A DNA stretch of 11,952 bases. Source: Candidatus Zixiibacteriota bacterium. GTDB taxonomy: Bacteria > Zixibacteria > MSB-5A5 > GN15 > JAAZOE01. The notes beneath the pieces are model-generated. The model saw only the letters and a program-made list of their open reading frames with translations, was not told where the DNA came from and did not search any database. The stretch is taken from NCBI GenBank assembly GCA_030588275.1, contig JAUUYJ010000047.1:1-11952 (forward strand), written 5' to 3'. The translations under genes were made by a program, and so were the position numbers. The number at the start of each line of letters is the position of its first letter. Position 1 is the first letter of the stretch. Below, piece by piece: positions 6,090-11,952 of the stretch.

Positions 6090-7481
6090 ATGAAGTTTAG
6101 TTTGAGAGGCATCATTGGGTTGGTTTTGGTGTTAGCAATGGCACTAATGGTGATGAGCGGTTGTTCCCAAAAGGATGACATCGTAAAGGGGACGGAAAGT
6201 ACCACGATTACGCTTAGACCCAATAATCTGCCGGTATTGCAGGATATATATATTTATGAATTATGGGCGGCCAAAATAGATGGGGGTGACTCCGCATTTG
6301 TGTCACTAGGCCGATTCGTGTGGGACCGGGAGTTATTCATTTTTCGTGATACTCTTGGGCAGGCAATAACCAACGAATACACTCTTCCTGAGACCTGGTT
6401 ATATTATACCAATATATATATATCGATTGAAAATCGTGGTGTAGCTAGCCCTACTCCTTCAGGCACTTTTGTTTTGGCAACTTCGGTTGGGCCGGTAAAC
6501 GATATCAACCCGACGTTTAATATGGAATTTCCGACCAGCATGTCTAGTGCCATTGGTGCCTGGTTTGTTGGTACTCCAACCGACGATACCATGAATATTT
6601 TCAATGAAGATAAAGGGATTTGGCTCGGTACGAGGCCCTTGACACAGCGGTTTTTACATGACACACTTGATATTGATAGCATAGATCAGTTTATATTAGC
6701 GCTTGATACTCCCTATACTGCTTCCGATAGTGCCTCATGGCTTCTGCGTGACACGATCTGGGCTCAATTTCCGATAACCGAGGTAGATACGGTTCAGGTT
6801 GTTTTTGGCTTGGATACTTTGCCTCATCGGCACATTAATGTCAACTGGATTGATACGCTCGATTCATTTAACAACTATCAGTTAATAGTGCATTACGATA
6901 TCGACAGTATTAGTTCTGATCCAAGTGAACCGCGCGGGTTAATTGAATTTTACGACTATCAGCCTTCACTGTCCGGTCTTCCGGATGTTCGTCCTTTTGG
7001 ATGGCGCTATAACGTCTGGGTCCTCGGTGAGTATTTCCCAAGTGCGGCCAATTTATCCCAAATGGTTCCGTTTGCATACGATCTTCCCGGGTTAAATACG
7101 GGAGACACAACTTTTCAGGTTATTTCTCTTGGTGCATTTTATCATGCCGACTCGGCCGATCTGTCGAATCCTTATATCAGTAATCGAGAGGTTCCAAATT
7201 TCCCCGGTGAAGATTTCATCAGTGGAGCTTTGCCGATTGATTTCGATGACAGCTTGACCTTTGTGTATGGGGGTGATGATTCGACTGGTGGAATCTGGGG
7301 TAGTCTTGTTATTGGCCTTGAACCGGACCCGGCCAACCTGACGATTGACTCGACCCGGAACTTCCCGTTGTTCTTCCTTAGCGGACAACTCTCCGGTCCC
7401 GGTCAGGAAACGGATAAGTTTTTTCATAACTGGAGTCAGTTTCTGCCGAAAGTAACTTTGACGGTGAAATTTGGAGAATAA
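6090..7481 (+). CDS. Uncharacterised lipoprotein with an internal duplication
   Basis: I do not recognise a named family. The 463-residue product begins with a lipoprotein signal: a hydrophobic core (residues 8-22) and lipobox MSGC, with lipidation at Cys25. Ser at +2 suggests the outer membrane under the E. coli Lol rule. The mature part is rich in aromatic residues, Asp, Ser and Thr, and appears beta-rich. No catalytic motif is visible. Two similar halves can be seen: YELW then VSLGRF (residues 56-76), and YNVW then ISLGAF (307-350). Each is followed by a strand motif, IYISIENRG (109-117) or SLVIGLEPD (405-413), and by a segment ending in GP. This faintly recalls the beta-sandwich of RskA/DUF4397-type exported domains, but I would not assign it. 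The ATG has GGAGGA (6077-6082) seven bases upstream. It has its own promoter and terminator. Confidence 0.8.
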   Translation: MKFSLRGIIGLVLVLAMALMVMSGCSQKDDIVKGTESTTITLRPNNLPVLQDIYIYELWAAKIDGGDSAFVSLGRFVWDRELFIFRDTLGQAITNEYTLPETWLYYTNIYISIENRGVASPTPSGTFVLATSVGPVNDINPTFNMEFPTSMSSAIGAWFVGTPTDDTMNIFNEDKGIWLGTRPLTQRFLHDTLDIDSIDQFILALDTPYTASDSASWLLRDTIWAQFPITEVDTVQVVFGLDTLPHRHINVNWIDTLDSFNNYQLIVHYDIDSISSDPSEPRGLIEFYDYQPSLSGLPDVRPFGWRYNVWVLGEYFPSAANLSQMVPFAYDLPGLNTGDTTFQVISLGAFYHADSADLSNPYISNREVPNFPGEDFISGALPIDFDDSLTFVYGGDDSTGGIWGSLVIGLEPDPANLTIDSTRNFPLFFLSGQLSGPGQETDKFFHNWSQFLPKVTLTVKFGE

Positions 7482-7498
7482 CAACTAAGCTTTAGTTT

Positions 7499-7529
7499 AA
7501 GGCCGACATGAATTTATGTCGGCCTTTTT
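7499..7529 (+). terminator. Intrinsic terminator of the duplicated lipoprotein gene
   Basis: AAGGCCGACAT (7499-7509) pairs perfectly with ATGTCGGCCTT (7516-7526) around a 6-base loop, and a run of five T (7525-7529) ends it. It begins 18 bases after the stop codon. Confidence 0.95.
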
Positions 7530-7563
7530 GTTAACTGAAAGTTTTTATTGATTTTGACAATAC

Positions 7564-7592
7564 TTGCCTTTTAACTTTCCTTTTATTATATT
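7564..7592 (+). promoter_or_regulatory. Candidate promoter of hppA
   Basis: TTGCCT (7564-7569) and TATATT (7587-7592) are separated by 17 bases, predicting a leader of about 50 bases. A better -35 hexamer, TTGACA (7554-7559), lies just upstream but has no -10 at standard spacing; the TAACTT after it is only 12 bases away. Confidence 0.4.
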
Positions 7593-7651
7593 CGACGACC
7601 AAATTTGTATTGAATGATTTTCAAATATAAACTAGTGATGGAGGGTAGCGC

Positions 7652-9640
7652 ATGAATTTCGATGTTGGAATTGGAGCGGCCGTTTTGGGTTGTGTCGGAC
7701 TTCTTTTTGCTTTGGGGCTTTTTATCAGCATAAAGAAGAAATCAACCGGCTCGGAACTGATGACAGAACTATCGGAAACGATTCATGATGGAGCTATGGT
7801 CTTTCTTAAAAGAGAGTATTCCATTCTGGCCGTATTTATTTTGATTGTTTGTGCTCTATTGGCCTGGAAAATTTCGTTGTTCACCGCTATCGCCTTTATT
7901 ACCGGAGCCGGTTGCTCCATGTTGGCTGGTGTCTTCGGAATGAAAGCGGCGACCCGGGCAAACGTTCGGACCGCCGCCGCCGCTAAAGACTCCGGTCAAG
8001 CGGCCGCCTTAAGTATTGCCTTTACCGGTGGTGCGGTGATGGGGATGTCGGTTGCCAGTCTCGGCCTAATTGGTGTCGGGATCTATTTTTACTTATGGGG
8101 CAATGTCGATCAAGCGACCTATTTGACCGGGTTTGCTATGGGTGCTTCCACTATTGCCTTGTTTGCCCGCGTGGGCGGAGGGATTTTCACCAAGGCGGCT
8201 GACGTTGGTGCCGATCTGGTTGGAAAAGTTGAAGCTGGTATCCCGGAAGATGATCCTCGTAATCCGGCCGTTATTGCTGATAACGTTGGTGACAACGTTG
8301 GTGATACGGCAGGGATGGGGGCCGACCTGTTTGAATCTTACGTTGGCTCAATTATTGCGGCTGTTGTTATTGCCGCGACATCGACGGCAGTGGCTGTTGT
8401 TGGGGCGCGCGAAGCGTATATGCAACTACCTCTGATGATTGTTACGGTTGGAATTGTCGCCTCGATGTTTGGTATTCTATCGGTTAATATTCTCAAGAAA
8501 ATGGATCCGGCGGCAGTCCTTCGGGTCGTTACTTATGTTGGTGCGGTCTTGATGCTGGGAGCCACTTATTATCTGGTTCAATACCAAGGTATGGATAGCG
8601 GAGTTTTTTGGGCTGTCTTTGCTGGAAATGTGGCCGGTATTATCCTCGGACTTCTGACTGAATATTATACCGCCGCCGGTCCGGTGCGCAAGATTGCAAA
8701 AAGTTGTGAGACCGGCCCCGCGACCTGTATTATTGCCGGACTTGATGTCGGAATGCAATCGGTTGCTTTACCGGTATTAATTATTGCCGCGGCAATTTAT
8801 ACTGCGCATCAATTGGCCGGACTGTACGGGATTGGAATTGCTGCTGTGGGAATGCTTGGTACGATTGGCGTTACAATGGCGGTCGATGCTTATGGACCGA
8901 TTGCTGACAATGCCGGAGGTATTACTGAGATGGCCGGGTTAGGAAAAGATGTTCGGAAAATTACCGATAAGCTGGATGCTTTGGGTAACACAACGGCGGC
9001 GATCGGAAAAGGGTTTGCCATTGGATCAGCGGCATTGACCGCCTTGGCTCTGTTTTCCGCTTACAGTTCTGCCGTTAATCTGGAAAAAATTGATCTGCTG
9101 AATGTCAGAGTTATTGTTGGTCTCTTTATTGGTGGAACTCTGCCGTTTATGGTCGCATCATTAACGATGAGTGCGGTTGGTAAAGCGGCTTTCAAAATGG
9201 TTCAGGAAGTCCGCCGACAGTTTAAGGAAATTCCGGGATTGATGGAAGGAACCGCGAAACCGGATAGCAGAAAGTGCGTTGACATTGCTACCGTCGGAGC
9301 ATTGCAACAGATGATTGCCCCCGGCCTCCTTGCTATCTTGGCGCCGATTATAATCGGTCTGGGCATGGGTAAGGAAGCCTTAGGCGGCATGTTGGCAGGA
9401 GCGACGCTGACCGGTGTCTTGTTGGCTCTGATGATGTCCAATGGTGGTGGTGCCTGGGATAATGCCAAGAAGTATATCGAAGGTGGCGCTCATGGTGGCA
9501 AAGGTTCAGAAGCACACATGGCGGCCGTTGTCGGCGATACGGTTGGTGATCCTTTTAAAGATACCTCTGGACCGTCGATGAATATTCTGATTAAACTGAT
9601 GGCGATTGTTTCGTTGGTTTTGGCTCCTCTGTTTATCTGA
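7652..9640 (+). CDS. hppA: Membrane-bound ion-translocating pyrophosphatase, K+-dependent type
   Basis: This 662-residue integral membrane protein has about 16 hydrophobic helices, the usual length and topology for the family. It hydrolyses cytoplasmic pyrophosphate and uses the energy to export H+ or Na+. The three conserved substrate/Mg-binding regions are intact: DVGADLVGKVEAGIPEDDPRN with DNVGDNVGD (184-218), DAYGPIADNAGGITEMAGL (412-430), and the C-terminal GAWDNAKKYIEGG with GDTVGDPFKDTSGP. The K+-dependence site reads GNTTAAIG (445-452). Ala449 and Gly452 occupy the positions held by Lys and Thr in K+-independent enzymes, so the enzyme should need K+. Glu228 in GADLFESY matches the gate glutamate of Na+-pumping enzymes (Thermotoga Glu246), so Na+ or mixed Na+/H+ transport is likely. 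The ATG has GGAGG (7640-7644) seven bases upstream. It is monocistronic, with terminators on both sides. Confidence 0.97.
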   Translation: MNFDVGIGAAVLGCVGLLFALGLFISIKKKSTGSELMTELSETIHDGAMVFLKREYSILAVFILIVCALLAWKISLFTAIAFITGAGCSMLAGVFGMKAATRANVRTAAAAKDSGQAAALSIAFTGGAVMGMSVASLGLIGVGIYFYLWGNVDQATYLTGFAMGASTIALFARVGGGIFTKAADVGADLVGKVEAGIPEDDPRNPAVIADNVGDNVGDTAGMGADLFESYVGSIIAAVVIAATSTAVAVVGAREAYMQLPLMIVTVGIVASMFGILSVNILKKMDPAAVLRVVTYVGAVLMLGATYYLVQYQGMDSGVFWAVFAGNVAGIILGLLTEYYTAAGPVRKIAKSCETGPATCIIAGLDVGMQSVALPVLIIAAAIYTAHQLAGLYGIGIAAVGMLGTIGVTMAVDAYGPIADNAGGITEMAGLGKDVRKITDKLDALGNTTAAIGKGFAIGSAALTALALFSAYSSAVNLEKIDLLNVRVIVGLFIGGTLPFMVASLTMSAVGKAAFKMVQEVRRQFKEIPGLMEGTAKPDSRKCVDIATVGALQQMIAPGLLAILAPIIIGLGMGKEALGGMLAGATLTGVLLALMMSNGGGAWDNAKKYIEGGAHGGKGSEAHMAAVVGDTVGDPFKDTSGPSMNILIKLMAIVSLVLAPLFI

Positions 9641-9653
9641 TAAGAGAGACCAG

Positions 9654-9670
9654 TATTTTTTGAAAAAATA
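9654..9670. repeat. A/T palindrome after hppA
   Basis: TATTTTTT and AAAAAATA form a perfect 8-base inverted repeat around a single G. It lies 14 bases after the hppA stop and before the GC-containing terminator. It may be only an A-tract bend; its significance is uncertain. Confidence 0.4.
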
Positions 9671-9691
9671 GCTTTACACGAATATAAATTA

Positions 9692-9724
9692 AAGACAGGC
9701 TCGATGTTGGAGCCTGTCTTTTTT
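9692..9724 (+). terminator. Intrinsic terminator of hppA
   Basis: AAGACAGGCTC (9692-9702) pairs with GAGCCTGTCTT (9710-9720) around a 7-base loop. The T run extends through 9724. It separates hppA from the YIP1-TolC operon. Confidence 0.95.
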
Positions 9725-9736
9725 GCTTATGTTTGA

Positions 9737-9766
9737 TTGAATATTGTCTGGTTAGAGTTGTATATT
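9737..9766 (+). promoter_or_regulatory. Weak candidate promoter of the YIP1-TolC operon
   Basis: TTGAAT (9737-9742) and TATATT (9761-9766) have an 18-base spacer. A nearby TTGTCT (9744-9749) paired with TACAAT (9771-9776) has a 21-base spacer and is less likely. Either would give a leader of more than 100 bases before the ATG at 9902. The remainder of the interval shows only the hairpin at 9859-9879. Confidence 0.3.
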
Positions 9767-9858
9767 GTGTTACAATAACGGAACTCTCGTGGGGATATTT
9801 ATTTGAGTAACAGGCGTTGATGCGATAGTTACGAATTATGAAACAATTATATTTCCAT

Positions 9859-9879
9859 CCCGTCTAACAAATTGACGGG
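9859..9879 (+). promoter_or_regulatory. Leader hairpin upstream of the YIP1 gene
   Basis: CCCGTC (9859-9864) and GACGGG (9874-9879) form a 6-bp stem with a 9-base loop, ending 12 bases before the GAGG ribosome site (9892-9895). There is no T-tract, so it is not a terminator. It may influence mRNA stability or translation; no ligand-binding riboswitch fold is evident. Confidence 0.35.
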
Positions 9880-9901
9880 TGACAATAAGGTGAGGACAAA
9901 A

Positions 9902-10681
9902 ATGACCACAGATAACATTCCTGAACCAGCAGGTCCAACGACTCTTGATGTTGTGGAAGATAAGGGGATCGTCGGTATCATGACCGGTATCTTTTCATCT
10001 CCAACTGAGGCTTTTCAGGCTTTCGACAAGAAAGCCAGCTTTAAGCTCCTTATCATGCCGCTAATTGTTGTTATTCTGGCAACGATGGCGTTTTCCCTTT
10101 CTACGGCCCAATTTGAAGCACAAGATCAGTACAACCTTCTGAAAAATTCTACCGTTATTCCTCAAAGCGAATTGCAAAAGATGCAGGACAAAGCACAGGA
10201 AGGAGTTTCTGGCTCTGATCTGGCGTTGAAGGTGGTGTTAACGTTTATTGGGATTCCAGTAGTGACCGCCATTATATCATTAATTGTTTGGGGTATGGGA
10301 AACTTCATCTTTGGTGGTAAGACCAACTTTATGAGGGTTTGGGGTGTAACGATATTGGGTGGTTTGATCGGTGGTCTGAATAGTTTGTTTAAGGTTCCGT
10401 TGGTCTTGGCCAAAGGGACATCATCGGTTACTTATGGGTTAGCGGCCTTGATGCCGGGGAAAGATGTTACATCATTGTTGTATTTTCTGTTCTTTACTCT
10501 GGATGGATTTGTAATCTGGTCTATGATTGTTACTGGATTGGGTTATGCCGTTATTTATAAATTTACGCCCGGAAAAGGGATCGCGTTGTCGGTCGTGGTA
10601 ACATTACTTGCGGTCGCGGTTGGGATGGCGGGTCTCGTCATTGGAATGAGTTTTGCCGGTGTGGAAATCAGCATCATTTAG
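9902..10681 (+). CDS. YIP1-family integral membrane protein
   Basis: The 259-residue product starts at the ATG preceded by AAGGTGAGG (9887-9895). An in-frame TTG at 9872 lies in the leader hairpin and lacks a ribosome site. Residues 1-20 are a hydrophilic cytoplasmic tail. GIMTGIFSSPTEAFQAF (25-41) is the amphipathic entry typical of bacterial Yip1-domain proteins. Five hydrophobic helices follow, at about 48-68, 111-135, 145-170, 190-213 and 226-250. A charged loop (70-105) separates helices 1 and 2. No catalytic motif is present and the molecular function of bacterial YIP1 proteins is poorly known. The TolC-family gene starts 15 bases downstream, indicating co-transcription. In this setting it is probably an accessory membrane component of an envelope efflux operon; that is inference from context. 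Confidence 0.82.
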   Translation: MTTDNIPEPAGPTTLDVVEDKGIVGIMTGIFSSPTEAFQAFDKKASFKLLIMPLIVVILATMAFSLSTAQFEAQDQYNLLKNSTVIPQSELQKMQDKAQEGVSGSDLALKVVLTFIGIPVVTAIISLIVWGMGNFIFGGKTNFMRVWGVTILGGLIGGLNSLFKVPLVLAKGTSSVTYGLAALMPGKDVTSLLYFLFFTLDGFVIWSMIVTGLGYAVIYKFTPGKGIALSVVVTLLAVAVGMAGLVIGMSFAGVEISII

Positions 10682-10696
10682 AAATTTGAGGTAATT

Positions 10697-11952
10697 ATGA
10701 GAAGGCTTTCTTTATTAGTATTTACTTTGGTTCTGTTCGTGGGCATGTCAGCTTCAGCCGAACAGTTGACCCTGGATGATTGTATTCGGATGGCAATGGA
10801 AACTGACCCTGGTCTTATCAGGTCACATAACTCAATCTCTTCTGCCAACGCAACGGTGCGCCAGGCGGTTGGCGGGTTTCTGCCCACCGTTGGGTTGTCG
10901 GCCAGTATGACGGATGTGAACAGCGGCCCGGAATCACCACGTTTACGGCTGATACCGGGAGTCGATTCTCTTGGCAATCCGGTTTTCTCACTCCAAAACG
11001 CCGCCAATCCAGAACCTTCAATTCAGAAATATTATGGTGCTGGTCTGTCGATGAACATGACCCTCTTTAATGGACTGAGTAATTACTGGAATCTCAAAGG
11101 AAGCAAGGCATCAAAAAAGCAAATCCAATATGATTATTACAATCAAAAGTCCGAGTTAGTGTATTTGATAAAGGGGAAATATTACCTCGTACTAAAGGCC
11201 AAAAAGGATTTGGAAGTTGCTCGTGATGCGGTAAAACGATCCGAAGAACTGCTGAAGTTATTTCAGGAAAAATATGATTTGGGATCGGCATCACTATCGG
11301 AAGTATTGAAACAGAAGGTCCGATTTGGCAATGACAAACTTACCAAGGTAAGAACGACCAAAAACCTCGAAGTGACCTACGACGTTTTGGCAATTGCAAT
11401 CGGTCTTGATCCATCGGAAAATTTTGATGTTGCCAACATTGAACTCATCAAGGAGTCAACCGGTAATATAGATGCGTTGGTAGCCAAGACGATTGAGTCG
11501 CATCCGGCGATTATGGCCTCAAAAGCCAGCGTTAATGCCTTTAAATACGATGTCAGATCAGCTTGGGGTGAATATCTACCATCCTTATCACTATCGTATG
11601 ATTATAGCTGGAGCAAAGGGCATTTTGATGAACTGGTGAAGTTGGGACCTTTTGATCATTCCGGAACGCTGAGGTTGGTGGCTCGCTATAATATCTTTGA
11701 TGGCTTCACTCGTGAGAAAAATATGAACCGGGCCAAAATTGGCCTCAATAACGCCAATTACTCCTTTATCTATAATCGCAATCTGGTTTTGAAAAATCTC
11801 CATGACGCGTATCTCGGGATCAAGTTGGCGGAGGAAACAATTAGTGTTACAACCGAAACTGAGTCAGCCGCCAGCGAAGATATGGAGTTGGTGCAGGCCA
11901 AGTATAATCTGGGTGCCGCCGCATTGTGGGAACTACTTGATGCACAAGTTAG
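10697..11952 (+). CDS. TolC-family outer-membrane efflux protein (C-terminus cut by window edge)
   Basis: The frame opens at the ATG at 10697, with GAGG at 10688-10691, and stays open for 418 residues to the window end. Residues 1-21 are a Sec signal peptide, with predicted cleavage after ASA. The mature protein shows the tandem OEP duplication: VGGFLPTVGLSAS (58-70) with WGEYLPSLSLSYD (290-302); MTLFNGL (121-127) with YNIFDGF (331-337); KYDLGSASLSEVLKQKV (192-208) with KYNLGAAALWELLDAQV (402-418). These correspond to the repeated beta-barrel strands and coiled-coil alpha-barrel helices of TolC. It forms a trimeric channel that receives substrate from an inner-membrane pump through an adaptor. 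Only about 20-60 residues are probably missing. It is translationally close to the YIP1 gene, and an adaptor and ABC or RND pump are expected to the right. Confidence 0.93.
   Translation, partial: MRRLSLLVFTLVLFVGMSASAEQLTLDDCIRMAMETDPGLIRSHNSISSANATVRQAVGGFLPTVGLSASMTDVNSGPESPRLRLIPGVDSLGNPVFSLQNAANPEPSIQKYYGAGLSMNMTLFNGLSNYWNLKGSKASKKQIQYDYYNQKSELVYLIKGKYYLVLKAKKDLEVARDAVKRSEELLKLFQEKYDLGSASLSEVLKQKVRFGNDKLTKVRTTKNLEVTYDVLAIAIGLDPSENFDVANIELIKESTGNIDALVAKTIESHPAIMASKASVNAFKYDVRSAWGEYLPSLSLSYDYSWSKGHFDELVKLGPFDHSGTLRLVARYNIFDGFTREKNMNRAKIGLNNANYSFIYNRNLVLKNLHDAYLGIKLAEETISVTTETESAASEDMELVQAKYNLGAAALWELLDAQV

Noticed and set aside
6412..6423. Six AT dinucleotides inside the duplicated lipoprotein gene, a possible phase-variation tract
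   Set aside because: The run is short and in frame within AT-rich coding sequence (Asn-Ile-Tyr-Ile). There is no sign of a broken frame or alternative state.
7092..7484. A 130-codon minus-strand open frame opposite the end of the lipoprotein gene
   Set aside because: It lies wholly antisense to a well-supported gene and has no family resemblance. The rightward terminator at 7499 also supports the plus-strand gene.
7483..7497. AACTAA-gct-TTAGTT inverted repeat after the duplicated lipoprotein gene
   Set aside because: It is a weak AT-rich stem directly before a much stronger terminator, and no separate function is evident.

Overview
The window looks like chromosomal DNA from a Gram-negative (diderm) bacterium. 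It encodes three lipoproteins with clear lipoboxes, a SPOR-domain protein and a TolC-type outer-membrane channel. I infer an FCB-group or candidate-phylum lineage such as Zixibacteria from the combination of a K+-dependent membrane pyrophosphatase, PEGA/TPR and carboxypeptidase-regulatory-domain proteins, a YIP1-TolC pair and an S9 lipoprotein. That placement is a guess without a marker gene. I saw no rRNA, tRNA, insertion sequence, integrase, phage gene or CRISPR array.

Layout from left to right. (1) 1-833, minus strand: the N-terminal 277 residues of a PLP-dependent cystathionine beta-synthase / cysteine synthase, cut by the window edge. (2) 834-1012: a divergent regulatory region with inverted repeats and a good sigma70-like promoter driving (3) a small SPOR-domain lipoprotein (1013-1480, plus). 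(4) A symmetric terminator separates it from the convergent (5) S9-family serine peptidase lipoprotein (1593-3521, minus), which starts at TTG. (6) Another minus-strand gene with a TTG start (3746-5878) has its own terminator. It encodes a zinc ribbon, a disordered linker, one membrane helix, a carboxypeptidase-regulatory-like domain, a PEGA domain and TPRs. (7) A divergent intergenic region of about 210 bp carries a TTGACA-17-TAACTT promoter for (8) an unrecognised lipoprotein with an apparent internal duplication (6090-7481, plus). (9) After a terminator comes hppA (7652-9640, plus), a membrane pyrophosphatase whose motifs indicate the K+-dependent, probably Na+-pumping, class. (10) After another terminator come a YIP1-family membrane protein (9902-10681) and, 15 bp downstream, a TolC-family channel (10697 to the end, truncated). 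These two look like the start of an efflux operon that continues to the right.

Most genes are single transcription units, each with its own promoter or terminator; only YIP1-TolC looks like an operon. No stretch without a gene exceeds 300 bases; the longest is about 261 bases, between hppA and the YIP1 gene. Most of the content concerns the cell envelope (lipoproteins, ion-pumping pyrophosphatase, efflux). I found no convincing undescribed multi-gene system. The most unusual items are the zinc-ribbon/PEGA/TPR membrane protein, the duplicated lipoprotein, and the structured leader of the PLP enzyme.
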